The notes beneath the pieces are model-generated. The model was not told the origin of the DNA. It made no database searches and saw nothing but the letters and a program-made list of their open reading frames with translations. Positions 1 through 8,356 of a DNA stretch of 64,000 nt are shown here, piece after piece. Positions within the stretch are counted from its first letter, which is position 1, and each line of letters opens with the position of its first letter. The DNA is from an uncultured Bacteroidales bacterium (GTDB taxonomy: Bacteria; Bacteroidota; Bacteroidia; Bacteroidales; Bacteroidaceae): positions 1 through 64,000 of the forward strand of contig CADAGX010000002.1 in NCBI GenBank assembly GCA_902787575.1, in the 5' to 3' direction. A program made the position numbers and the translations under genes.

Positions 1-130
1 CGTAGAGGATGACATTTCTTTTGTGCATTATGTGGAGCGCAATGGCAATGAATCACGTCTGTTTGATATGCCTATTGAAGTCTTTAAAGAAGAACGCGAT
101 AAATTCTTAGCCAATGATAACGCCAATTGA
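1..130 (+). CDS. C-terminal end of a probable JetC-like SMC ATPase (partial)
   Basis: An open frame enters from the left edge (codons in phase from base 2) and stops at 128-130, giving the last 42 residues, which end KFLANDNAN. No domain can be read from so short a tail. The call rests on context: the stop overlaps the start of the next gene, a clear JetD, by 17 bases, and in Wadjet loci the SMC-like ATPase gene jetC directly precedes jetD. An unrelated AAA ATPase partner is possible. The base composition is AT-rich like the next gene and unlike the rest of the window. Confidence 0.5.
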   Translation, partial: VEDDISFVHYVERNGNESRLFDMPIEVFKEERDKFLANDNAN

Positions 131-1238
131 AATAAAGAAGAAAGCAGCGAATAAATACAAGGCTTATTTGCAGTCTATTGTTGAAGGAGAATCTTTCAAC
201 CCAATTGTCATTGTTGGTGATAAGAAACCAAACGAGGATACCGTCAAATTTGAGGAAGAGTTGAGGGAATTAATTAGTTGCTCCAAAGAGAAGAAAGGAT
301 ATGGATATACAATCGAATACCAAACTGTAAAAACGAAAAGACATGGGATACAGGATATTCCTACATATATCAGTTTTCAGACAGAATATGACTATCTTAA
401 ATATATAAATGAAGAAAAGGATACTGCAAAATTCAAGAAAGACATAAGCAGTATTCTCTCTTCCTTTCCTGAACTGAAAGATTGGATTTACAAATACCCC
501 ATTAAAGTCATAGAGAATGATTGGGAGAGTTTGCTCAAGGTATGCAAATATTTCAAGGCAATCCCCCAACCACATCTTTATATTCGTGAGTTGCCAATAC
601 AAGTTCATACCAAGTTCATTGAAAACAACAAAGGTATTATTCGGGAGTTGCTAGAAATAATTATAGCAGAACACATTAATGTAGATGAAAAGCAATTTGA
701 AAGCCGTTTCAATCTTAAATGCGACGAAACATTAGTGCGCTTTCGGATATTAGACAAGGCCATTAGCCAGCAACTTTTTGGGGGTATTGATGATATAAGC
801 ATTCCAATAAGTGAGTTTCAATACCTGTCTCTTCCCATCCAGACCGCATATGTGGTGGAAAACAAGATTAATATGCTGACTTTTCCCGTCAAAAGAAACA
901 GTATTGTTATATGGGGACACGGATTCGGTGTTGATATAATGAAGAATGTTGAATGGCTCAAGACGAAAAAAATCTATTATTGGGGAGATTTAGATGCTTA
1001 TGGTTTTCAAATCCTTTCTGAGATTAGGACACATTTTGAGCAGGTGGAGAGTTTCATGATGGATAGGCATACATTCGATTTGTTTTATGAAGGTGATAAA
1101 GGTGCAGAAACAAACGTAGAAAAAGATTTGCATTTAACAGAAGAAGAAAAGATGATGTTCAAGTTTCTAAAAGCCAATTATCTACGTTTAGAACAAGAAA
1201 AGATTCCTTTTGAATATGTTTTAAAAAATATTCCTTGA
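114..1238 (+). CDS. jetD: Wadjet protein JetD-like (DUF3322/DUF2220, Toprim-like nuclease subunit)
   Basis: This 374-residue protein matches the JetD layout: an N-terminal DUF3322-like helical region (about 1-190) followed by a DUF2220 Toprim-fold domain. Visible signatures are VVENKIN with Glu249, a WGHGFGV loop, YWGDLDAYGFQILSEIR with Asp292 and Asp294 as the Toprim acidic pair, and the SFMMDRHTF motif near the end. In known Wadjet systems the JetABC SMC complex extrudes plasmid DNA and JetD cuts it, so this gene should be the nuclease of a plasmid-exclusion system. It overlaps the preceding frame by 17 bases, suggesting coupled translation. JetA and JetB would lie outside the window. The gene is markedly AT-rich compared with the chromosome to its right, consistent with horizontal acquisition. 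The family call is firm; activity is inferred. Confidence 0.85.
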   Translation: MITPIEIKKKAANKYKAYLQSIVEGESFNPIVIVGDKKPNEDTVKFEEELRELISCSKEKKGYGYTIEYQTVKTKRHGIQDIPTYISFQTEYDYLKYINEEKDTAKFKKDISSILSSFPELKDWIYKYPIKVIENDWESLLKVCKYFKAIPQPHLYIRELPIQVHTKFIENNKGIIRELLEIIIAEHINVDEKQFESRFNLKCDETLVRFRILDKAISQQLFGGIDDISIPISEFQYLSLPIQTAYVVENKINMLTFPVKRNSIVIWGHGFGVDIMKNVEWLKTKKIYYWGDLDAYGFQILSEIRTHFEQVESFMMDRHTFDLFYEGDKGAETNVEKDLHLTEEEKMMFKFLKANYLRLEQEKIPFEYVLKNIP

Positions 1239-1247
1239 CCTTTACTA

Positions 1248-1640
1248 ATGATCATAACCGAAGTCGTTGCTGCTGTTATTCGCAAAGGTGATAAGATATT
1301 TGCCACACAGCGTGGATATGGTGAATGGAAAGACTGGTGGGAGTTTCCTGGTGGAAAGATGGAGGCCGGAGAAACGCCGGAGGAAGCGCTGAAACGAGAA
1401 ATTCGCGAAGAACTCTCGACGGAGATCAGTGTGGATGAGTTTCTCTGCACCGTGGAATATGACTATCCGAAATTTCATCTAACGATGCATTGCTACCTCT
1501 GCTCGTTGCTGTCTGAAGCTCTACACTTAAATGAGCATGAAGCTGCTAAATGGTTATCAAAAGACGAACTGGATAGTGTGAAGTGGCTTCCAGCAGATTT
1601 AGAGGTAATTAGTCAACTAAGAAGGATAGTAAAAATGTGA
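1248..1640 (+). CDS. Nudix hydrolase, MutT-like (8-oxo-dGTP diphosphatase family)
   Basis: This is a 130-residue single-domain protein. The Nudix box runs from GGKMEAGE to REIREEL, giving the Gx5Ex7REUxEE metal-binding pattern; the usual following glycine is replaced by serine. An N-terminal VVAAVIRKGDKIFATQR strand and WWEFPGG before the box match MutT/CTP-pyrophosphohydrolase-type enzymes that clean oxidised nucleotides from the pool. It starts 9 bases after the jetD stop and may be co-transcribed with the defence genes, but its composition is closer to the chromosome. The exact substrate cannot be told from sequence. Confidence 0.85.
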   Translation: MIITEVVAAVIRKGDKIFATQRGYGEWKDWWEFPGGKMEAGETPEEALKREIREELSTEISVDEFLCTVEYDYPKFHLTMHCYLCSLLSEALHLNEHEAAKWLSKDELDSVKWLPADLEVISQLRRIVKM

Positions 1641-1688
1641 GATTTATTAGTGCCTACCCTCCACACAATAACCTATACAGATCTGGGG

Positions 1689-2080
1689 TGACAGCTCCCC
1701 ACACAAATTTTTCCTCGAAAAAACCTACACACCTACACTTTTGCAGGGTAACAGATTGGTTCTCTGTGCGGTATAGGTGTGTAGGTTTTGGTGTAGGCAA
1801 GCCATTTTAGTGTAGGTTTTCCTACACATCGGGGCGTTTTTTGAGTCCGGAAGGTGGTTAGTTGGTGCTTCGTGCGACGTGTGGCAAGGTGAAATGCTAC
1901 GCGTCGCGCTTGTGTTTATGACGTGTGAAATGTTAAAAACTATGGGTATTGGGGCAAAACCTACACCTTTTTGGCGAACCTACACCGAAACCTACACACC
2001 CATAACTCGCAGTGTGCCAAACGGATATTGGTCCGAGGTGTAGGTTTGTAGGTTTTTTCGGAGAAAAATTATTTGGGGAG
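1689..2080 (+). repeat. MITE-like dispersed repeat, copy A (CCTACAC-rich, terminal inverted repeats)
   Basis: This is a non-coding element of about 390 bases. Its left end contains TTTTTCCTCGAAAAAACCTA and its right end TAGGTTTTTTCGGAGAAAAA, so the ends are inverted repeats of each other over about 30-40 bases. The interior is full of CCTACAC/GTGTAGG units. Reverse-complementing 33291-33660 reproduces the same order of blocks with high identity, for example the ACCCATAACTCGCAG block followed by ACGGATATTGG. No open frame in it looks coding. A degenerate 22-bp palindrome array (1874-1929) lies inside. The rest of the 1641-2306 gap holds only the promoter of the next gene. Confidence 0.8.
1874..1929. 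repeat. Degenerate 22-bp-periodic palindrome array (3 cores)
   Basis: Three 12-bp cores start at 1874 (GCGACGTGTGGC), 1896 (GCTACGCGTCGC) and 1918 (ATGACGTGTGAA), exactly 22 bases apart. They match the core family seen in the strong arrays at 12172, 39307, 51259 and 60584. The third core is eroded. Confidence 0.6.
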
Positions 2081-2234
2081 AAGCGCTCCTGGCTTTTTTC
2101 GCGCCACAGTCATCGCCCTTCCTCGACCACGCCTCTGGCGTCATCAAGCATACAACTCTGCCAAGGGAAGAAAAGTGGAAAGAATGTAAGGAAAGAAAAA
2201 TATGATATGATTTTTGCAAGAAATTGGAGAAATA

Positions 2235-2266
2235 TTTGCGCGTTTAGAATATTATTTTTATTTTTG
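2235..2266 (+). promoter_or_regulatory. Bacteroidales-type promoter for the oxidoreductase operon
   Basis: TTTG at 2235-2238 (-33) and TATTTTTG at 2259-2266 (-7, consensus TAnnTTTG) are separated by 20 bases. The expected start is about 30-35 bases before the ATG at 2307. Confidence 0.65.
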
Positions 2267-2306
2267 TGCCGAAGAATCTGAATTTTAACACCAAAATTGT
2301 TTATTT

Positions 2307-3728
2307 ATGGCTTCGAGAAGAGATTTTCTGAAGGGCGTGGGCTTGGCAACAGCTGGCCTGACGATTAGCCCGAGTGATGTGTTTGCCATGACTTCGAAAG
2401 AGACGAAGGAGGCAAAGACGGAAAAGGTGAAGATTGCCTACATCGGCATCGGTAACCGCGGTGAACAGAATATTCGCGAGTTTGCAAAGACGAACATGGT
2501 GGACGTGGTGGCTCTGTGCGACGTGGACCTGCAGGGCAAGCAGTGCCAGAAGGTGCTGGAGATGTATCCCAACGCCAAGCGCTTTACGGACTTCCGCAAG
2601 CTGTTCGAGGAGTACGGAGACCACTTCGAGGCTGTGGCCGCCAGCGTGCCCGACCATATCCACTTCTTCGTGGCTATGATGGCTCTGAAGTATAAGAAGC
2701 ACATCTATCTGGAGAAGCCGATGATTCGCACCTTCCAGGAGGCTGAGCTGCTGATAGAGATGGCAAAGCGCAACCCGCAGCTGGCCACTCAGGTGGGCAA
2801 CCAGGGTCACTCGGACGCCAACTACTTCCAGTTCAAGGCTTGGAAAGAGGCTGGCATCATCAAGGACGTGACGGCTGTGACGGCTCACATGAACAACGAC
2901 CGCCGCTGGCACAAGTACGACCCCAACATGATAAAGATGCCGGAGGGCGATCCCATCCCGGCTGGAATGGACTGGGATACATGGCACGGCGGCGTGCGCT
3001 ACCACAACTTCAGCAACCTCTTCCATCAGGGCGACTGGCGTAGCTGGTACGACTTCGGTATGGGTGCACTGGGCGACTGGGGTGCTCACATCCTGGACAC
3101 GGTACACGAGTTCCTGGATCTGGGCCTGCCGTACGAGATTAACATGCTCTACGCGAAGTATCACAACGAGTTCTTCTTTCCCTACAGCAGCACCATCCTG
3201 TTCCGCTTCGGCGCACGCGGCAACATGCCTCCCTGCGACATTACGTGGTACGACGGTGTGGACAACCTGCCGCCACTGCCCGCCGGCTACGGCAAGAGCG
3301 AACTGGCTGCCGGCATTCCTACCACGAACCAGGGCGTCTATAAGGAGGAGAAACTGAACCCGGGCAAGATTATCTACTCGCGCGACCTTATCTTCAAGGG
3401 CGGCAGCCACGGCAGCACGCTGAAGATTATTCCCGAGGAGAAGGCCAAGGAGATGGAAAGCAAGCTGCCCGTGGTGCCGAAGAGCCCGAGCAACCACTAC
3501 CGCAACTTCCTGCGCGCTTGCCAAGGCACGGAGAAGACACGTTCGCCGTTCGAAATCAACGGCGTGCTGAGCCAGGTGTTCTGCCTCGGCGTCATCGCAC
3601 AGCGCCTGAACACGCAGCTGTTCTTCGACCCGCGCACGAAGCAATTTACCAACAACGCGTTCGCCAATGCCATGCTCTCGGGCATGCCTCCGCGTCGCGG
3701 CTGGGAAGACTTCTACAAACTGGATTAA
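2307..3728 (+). CDS. Tat-exported Gfo/Idh/MocA family oxidoreductase
   Basis: This 473-residue protein starts with a twin-arginine signal (SRRDFLKG followed by a hydrophobic stretch to about residue 27), so it is probably exported folded with its cofactor. The Rossmann region has [12 protein letters not shown] near residue 45 and the family EKPM motif near 135, then the Gfo/Idh/MocA C-terminal alpha/beta domain with conserved histidines and aromatics ([25 protein letters not shown]). Family members of this type oxidise sugars, and exported Bacteroidetes members oxidise glycosides at C3. The gene immediately downstream is a DUF1080 protein, the partner expected for a 3-keto-glycoside route. 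The substrate is not known. It is first in a probable operon from the promoter at 2235. Confidence 0.85.
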   Translation: MASRRDFLKGVGLATAGLTISPSDVFAMTSKETKEAKTEKVKIAYIGIGNRGEQNIREFAKTNMVDVVALCDVDLQGKQCQKVLEMYPNAKRFTDFRKLFEEYGDHFEAVAASVPDHIHFFVAMMALKYKKHIYLEKPMIRTFQEAELLIEMAKRNPQLATQVGNQGHSDANYFQFKAWKEAGIIKDVTAVTAHMNNDRRWHKYDPNMIKMPEGDPIPAGMDWDTWHGGVRYHNFSNLFHQGDWRSWYDFGMGALGDWGAHILDTVHEFLDLGLPYEINMLYAKYHNEFFFPYSSTILFRFGARGNMPPCDITWYDGVDNLPPLPAGYGKSELAAGIPTTNQGVYKEEKLNPGKIIYSRDLIFKGGSHGSTLKIIPEEKAKEMESKLPVVPKSPSNHYRNFLRACQGTEKTRSPFEINGVLSQVFCLGVIAQRLNTQLFFDPRTKQFTNNAFANAMLSGMPPRRGWEDFYKLD

Positions 3729-3766
3729 AAAGACGATATCATACATTTAAACAAAGAAAAGACGAA

Positions 3767-4528
3767 ATGAAAAAGATTGTTTTCATAGCCCTGGCAGCGC
3801 TGATGGCCCTGCCTATGGCTGCAGCAAAGAAGAAGACGGTGGTGGCTGCTCCCGAGCCTCCCTCGACAGACAACACGCTCTCCGAGACGGAGCAACGCGA
3901 AGGCTGGAAACTGCTCTGGGACGGCAAGACGACCGAAGGCTGGCGCGGTGCTAAGCTGGAGACTTTCCCGCAGAAGGGATGGCGCATAGAGAATGGCATC
4001 CTGAAGGTGGAGAAGGCCAACGGTGCCGAGAGCGGCAACGGTGGTGACATCGTGACGACTCGCCCCTACCACAACTTCATCCTGAAGGTGGACTTCAAGA
4101 TTACCGAAGGTGCCAACAGCGGCATCAAGTACTTCGTAGACCCCGACATGAACAAGGGCGAGGGCAGTGCCATCGGCTGCGAGTTCCAGATTCTGGACGA
4201 CCTGCGCCACCCGGATGCCAAGCTGGGCGTGAAGGGCAACCGCAAGCTGGGTTCGCTCTACGACCTCATACCGGCTCCCGAGCAGAAGCCTTTCGACATC
4301 ACAGCATGGAACACGGCTTGCATCATCGTAAAGGACAACCACGTGGAGCACTGGCTCAACGGCGTGAAGATGGTGGAGTACGAGCGCAACACGCAGGAGT
4401 GGAACGCACTGGTGGCATACAGCAAGTATAAGGTATGGCCCAACTTCGGCAACCGCGACGGACGCATCCTGCTGCAAGACCACGGCGACGAAGTGTGGTT
4501 CAAGAACGTGAAGATTAAAGAACTCTAA
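3767..4528 (+). CDS. Secreted DUF1080 (3-keto-disaccharide hydrolase-like) protein
   Basis: The ATG at 3767 gives 253 residues with a signal peptide ([20 protein letters not shown]). An open frame runs further upstream but would lack this signal and overlap the oxidoreductase, so 3767 was chosen. The mature part has the DUF1080 concanavalin-like fold signatures: [60 protein letters not shown] and the C-terminal [25 protein letters not shown]1080 enzymes cleave or eliminate 3-keto-glycosides made by an oxidoreductase. Its position 38 bases behind a Gfo/Idh/MocA gene supports that role, but hydrolase and lyase cannot be distinguished here. Confidence 0.85.
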   Translation: MKKIVFIALAALMALPMAAAKKKTVVAAPEPPSTDNTLSETEQREGWKLLWDGKTTEGWRGAKLETFPQKGWRIENGILKVEKANGAESGNGGDIVTTRPYHNFILKVDFKITEGANSGIKYFVDPDMNKGEGSAIGCEFQILDDLRHPDAKLGVKGNRKLGSLYDLIPAPEQKPFDITAWNTACIIVKDNHVEHWLNGVKMVEYERNTQEWNALVAYSKYKVWPNFGNRDGRILLQDHGDEVWFKNVKIKEL

Positions 4529-4621
4529 CAGAAACTTATCTCCAGACTCGTCCCCTTCCGACTTTGGCCTCGCAAGAGAGCTAAGGACAGAAGGGGACTT
4601 CTGACTTTAGAAAAGCAACCG

Positions 4622-6931
4622 ATGAACAGAAAACTTTTTCTCCTCGTGCTGGCCACGCTCTGCTGCACAGGCGCCATGGCCATCGACGACCCCGTGCAGT
4701 ACGTAAACCCGCTGGTGGGCACGCACTCCACACACGCACTTTCCACCGGCAACACCTATCCTGCTGCGGCCATGCCCTGGGGTATGAACTTCTGGACACC
4801 GCAGACGGGCAAGATGGGCGACGGATGGGCTTACACCTACGACGCCGAGAAGATTCGCGGCTTCAAGCAGACACACCAGCCAAGTCCGTGGATGAACGAC
4901 TACGGGCAGTTCTGCATCATGCCCATCACGGGCGAGCCCGTCTTCGACCAAGACAAACGCGCCAGCTGGTTCTCGCACAAGGCAGAGAAATCTACACCTT
5001 ATTATTATAGGGTATATCTGGCCGACTACGATGTGATGACCGAGATGGTGCCCACGTGCCGTGCCGCACTGTTTCGCTTCACGTTCCGCGGCGACGCTGC
5101 CAAGTATCTGGTGGTGGACGCCTTCGACCGTGGCTCGTACGTGAAGATTGTCCCCGAGAAGAACCAGATAGTAGGCTACACGACGCGCAACAGCGGCGGC
5201 GTGACAAAGAACTTCCGCAACTACTTCGTCATCGAGTTCGACCGCCCCTTCACCTACACCGCCACAGTGGACGCAGGACTCCTGCAGCCCGGCATCCATG
5301 AGATTACGAGCAAGCACGCCGGAGGCATCGTGGGCTTCGGCACCAAGGGGAATGCCGAAGTGATGGTGCGCGTGGCCAGCTCGTTCATCAGTGCCGAGCA
5401 GGCCGAGCAGAACCTGAAGGAACTGGGCAACCAGTCGATGGAACAGCTCTGCGAGGCAGGCCGAGCAGAATGGAACCGCGTGCTGGGACGCTTCGATGTG
5501 GAGGACAACAGCTCGGAGGAGCGGCTGCGCACGTTCTACTCGTGCCTCTACAGGTCGGTGCTCTTCCCACGCACGCTGCACGAAGTGGACGCCGAGGGAC
5601 GTATTGTGCACTACAGCCCCTACAACGGGCAAGTGCTGCCGGGCCGTCTGTTTGGCGACACGGGCTTCTGGGACACCTTCCGCGCCCTCTTCCCACTGGT
5701 GAATCTGGCTTACCCCGAGATGAGCCAGCAGATGCAGGAGGGATGGGCTAACGCATACAAGGAGAGCGGCTTCCTGCCCGAGTGGAGTTCGCCCGGACAC
5801 CGCCAGTGCATGATTGGAAACAACTCTGCCTCGGTGGTGGCCGACGCCTACCTGAAAGGCATCCGCGGCTACGACATCGAGACGCTGTGGGAAGCCGTGG
5901 TGCATGGTGCCAACGCCAAGCATCCGGGCAGCGCCAGCGGCAGAGAGTGCTGGCAGGAGTACAACCAACTGGGCTACGTGCCATACGACAAGATTCGCGA
6001 GAGCGCTGCACGCACGCTGGAGTATGCCTTCGACGACTGGAGCATCTACAAGCTGGGGCAGGCACTGGGCAAGCCCGAAAAGGAAATCAGGGTCTTCGCC
6101 GAGCGCGCCATGAACTACAAGAACCTCTTCGACCCGACGTACAACCTGATGCGCGGCAAGCTCGAGAACGGCGAGTGGGCGCCCGACTTCAACCCATTCA
6201 AGTGGGGCGACGCCTTCACCGAAGGCAACAGCTGGCACTACACGTGGAGTGTCTTCCACGACCCGCAAGGCCTCATCGGTCTGATGGGCGGCAAGGAGAA
6301 CTTCAACCAAATGCTCGACCAGGTGTTCGAGCTCCCACCTATCTTCGACGAGAGCTACTACCGCGGCGTGATACATGAGATTCGCGAGATGCAGATTATG
6401 AACATGGGACAGTACGCTCACGGCAACCAGCCCATACAGCACATGATTTACCTCTACAACTACAGTGGGCAGCCGTGGAAGACGCAGTATTGGCTGCGCG
6501 AGACCATGAACCGCATGTACAACGCGCAAGCCGACGGCTACTGCGGCGATGAGGACAACGGACAGACCAGCGCGTGGTACATCTTCACGGCACTGGGCTT
6601 CTATCCCGTCTGCCCGGGCAGCAACCAGTATGTGCTGGGCGCTCCGTACTTCAAGAAGCTGACGCTGCACCTGCCCGGCGGCAAGGACGTGGTGGTGAGC
6701 GCTCCGCAGAACAACGACGTAAACCGCTACGTCGGCCAACTCAGCATCAACGGCACACCATACGACAAGAATTTCATTCAGCACACCGACCTGCTGCAGG
6801 GTGTGAAGATGGACTATACGATGGCCGCTCAGCCCAACGAGCAGCGAGGCACATCGGCCGAAGCCGCACCCTACTCCTTCAGCAGCGAGTTCACACCCGC
6901 CAAAAGCAAGGCTAAGAAGAAAAGAAAATGA
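4622..6931 (+). CDS. GH92 family exo-alpha-mannosidase (copy 1), secreted
   Basis: This 769-residue protein has a signal peptide ending near MAID. The GH92 N-terminal signature QYVNPLVGT...GNTYPAAAMPWGMNFWTPQTG is present. In the catalytic domain, FTEGNSWHYTW carries the probable general acid Glu534, and GDEDNGQTSAWYIF (Asp643, Asp645) is the Ca-dependent base region; most GH92 enzymes have M where this one has T (GQTSAW). GH92 enzymes are Ca-dependent inverting alpha-mannosidases. Its stop overlaps the start of a GH76 endo-mannanase gene by four bases, so the pair probably degrades alpha-mannan or mannose-rich N-glycans together. Mannosidic linkage preference cannot be read. Confidence 0.9.
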   Translation: MNRKLFLLVLATLCCTGAMAIDDPVQYVNPLVGTHSTHALSTGNTYPAAAMPWGMNFWTPQTGKMGDGWAYTYDAEKIRGFKQTHQPSPWMNDYGQFCIMPITGEPVFDQDKRASWFSHKAEKSTPYYYRVYLADYDVMTEMVPTCRAALFRFTFRGDAAKYLVVDAFDRGSYVKIVPEKNQIVGYTTRNSGGVTKNFRNYFVIEFDRPFTYTATVDAGLLQPGIHEITSKHAGGIVGFGTKGNAEVMVRVASSFISAEQAEQNLKELGNQSMEQLCEAGRAEWNRVLGRFDVEDNSSEERLRTFYSCLYRSVLFPRTLHEVDAEGRIVHYSPYNGQVLPGRLFGDTGFWDTFRALFPLVNLAYPEMSQQMQEGWANAYKESGFLPEWSSPGHRQCMIGNNSASVVADAYLKGIRGYDIETLWEAVVHGANAKHPGSASGRECWQEYNQLGYVPYDKIRESAARTLEYAFDDWSIYKLGQALGKPEKEIRVFAERAMNYKNLFDPTYNLMRGKLENGEWAPDFNPFKWGDAFTEGNSWHYTWSVFHDPQGLIGLMGGKENFNQMLDQVFELPPIFDESYYRGVIHEIREMQIMNMGQYAHGNQPIQHMIYLYNYSGQPWKTQYWLRETMNRMYNAQADGYCGDEDNGQTSAWYIFTALGFYPVCPGSNQYVLGAPYFKKLTLHLPGGKDVVVSAPQNNDVNRYVGQLSINGTPYDKNFIQHTDLLQGVKMDYTMAAQPNEQRGTSAEAAPYSFSSEFTPAKSKAKKKRK

Positions 6932-8316
6932 GACGCACACTGCTGACACTGGCACTTCTGGCATCGGTCCTCACAGCCTTCGCACAGACGTACACCAACG
7001 AGGACGAGTGGCAAGCGTACGAGGACTTCAACAACGTGTTTCTCGACACGCAGAAAAACATCTATCGCGACCACTCGGAACGCCAGAATGCCGTAGACCG
7101 CTGGAACGGCGCTGCAGCCATCTGGTGTCAGGCCATCTTCTTCGACATGGCACTGAATGCCTACCGACGCGCCGACAAAGAGGGTGACACGGCACGCAAG
7201 GCGAAGTACAGGCTCCTCTTCCAGCGCATCTATGCCGGAGAGAAGGCGCAGTACGTGGACTTCGACTTCGACAACTGCAACACCAACACCGGATGGTTTG
7301 TCTACGACGACATCATGTGGTGGACGTGCGCCCTGGCCCGTGCCTACGAGACATTCCGCACATCGGCCTACCTCACCTATGCCGAGAAGAGTTTCTGCCG
7401 CGTTTGGTACGGCTCGGACAAGGTGGGCGACGACGGCTCCTATGCCGACCCGGCACGCGGACTCGGCGGCGGCATGTTCTGGGAGTGGCAGCCCATCGAC
7501 AAGCCCAAAGCTCACCAGAACGGCGACTTCCGCTCGGCGTGTATCAACTTCCCCACTGTCATTGCCGCCTGCACGCTCTACAACAATGTGCCCGACGGGC
7601 GCAGTACTCCCACGGCAGCACGACCTGCAAGGCAGACGCGTGAGTGGTATCTCGAGAAGGCAAAAGAGATTTACAACTGGGCCACCAGCACGCTGGTGCA
7701 GAACGGACGCGTGGCCGACGGAATACATGGTGGCGGCCCCGAGTTCACCGACCATCTCTACAACCAAGCGACCTTCATCGGTGCCAGTTGTATGCTCTAC
7801 CAGATAACGGGCGAGACGAAGTACAAGACGCAAGCCATTGCCGGTGCCGACTATGTGTTCCGCAACATGACTTCGAGCCTCTACCTGCCGCTGGAGCGCG
7901 GCGTGGAGCAGGGCATCTACGGTGCTATCTTCGCACAGTACCTGCCCATGCTGATTTACGACATGGGCCAGACGCGCTACCTCACCTACGTGAAGCGAAA
8001 CATACAGCGGGCATGGGATACGCGCGACACGGTACGCGGCATACACGACGGTGACTTTCAGAGCCGCACGGTGGTGGCTTCCGACGCAAAGGTGGAGAGC
8101 TACAACGCCAGTGCACTGCCGGCGCTGATGCTGATGTTTCCCGTGGAAGAAGGACCCGATGCTGTGGAGGAGGTGAATGCTGCGGGTGGCGAGGCACCTG
8201 CCTCCGACGTGTATATGCTCGACGGAAGGCGATTGTACTCCGGGCGAGCGGCTGCTTCGCCCTCGCTGCGCCGAGGCGTGTATTTATACGGAAAAAAGAA
8301 GATGCTGGTGCGCTGA
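6928..8316 (+). CDS. GH76 family endo-alpha-1,6-mannanase, secreted
   Basis: This 462-residue protein begins at an ATGA overlap with the GH92 gene and has a signal peptide ending at FAQ. The paired aspartates of GH76 are visible in VYDDIMWWTCALARAYE (Asp127, Asp128), with the barrel repeats NTGWF, GGGMFWEW, DGIHGGGPEFTDHLYNQATFIGA and GIYGAIFAQYLP. GH76 enzymes cleave alpha-1,6-linked mannan backbones, which fits the adjacent GH92. The last 40 residues form a separate tail (VYMLDGRRLY...RRGVYLYGKKKMLVR) like those ending the proteins at 12578 and 16482, probably a C-terminal sorting or processing signal. The 3' end of the gene doubles as half of a terminator hairpin. Confidence 0.88.
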   Translation: MRRTLLTLALLASVLTAFAQTYTNEDEWQAYEDFNNVFLDTQKNIYRDHSERQNAVDRWNGAAAIWCQAIFFDMALNAYRRADKEGDTARKAKYRLLFQRIYAGEKAQYVDFDFDNCNTNTGWFVYDDIMWWTCALARAYETFRTSAYLTYAEKSFCRVWYGSDKVGDDGSYADPARGLGGGMFWEWQPIDKPKAHQNGDFRSACINFPTVIAACTLYNNVPDGRSTPTAARPARQTREWYLEKAKEIYNWATSTLVQNGRVADGIHGGGPEFTDHLYNQATFIGASCMLYQITGETKYKTQAIAGADYVFRNMTSSLYLPLERGVEQGIYGAIFAQYLPMLIYDMGQTRYLTYVKRNIQRAWDTRDTVRGIHDGDFQSRTVVASDAKVESYNASALPALMLMFPVEEGPDAVEEVNAAGGEAPASDVYMLDGRRLYSGRAAASPSLRRGVYLYGKKKMLVR

Positions 8317-8334
8317 GCACTGGCATCTTCTTTT
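8294..8334. terminator. Bidirectional terminator between convergent GH genes
   Basis: AAAAGAAGATGC (8294-8305) pairs perfectly with GCATCTTCTTTT (8323-8334), and the inner bases can extend the stem. A/T runs on both sides allow termination in both directions. The left arm lies inside the last codons of the GH76 gene. Confidence 0.85.
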
Positions 8335-8356
8335 ATGCGAGAGAGCGGCTGCGGCT

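Noticed and set aside
1992-2281. Short open frames near the first MITE-like repeat
   Set aside because: They overlap the repeat and the promoter at 2235 and have no recognisable protein character.
4607-6964. Open frame of 785 codons on the minus strand opposite the first GH92 gene
   Set aside because: Antisense of a well-supported gene in GC-rich DNA where stop codons are rare in that phase.
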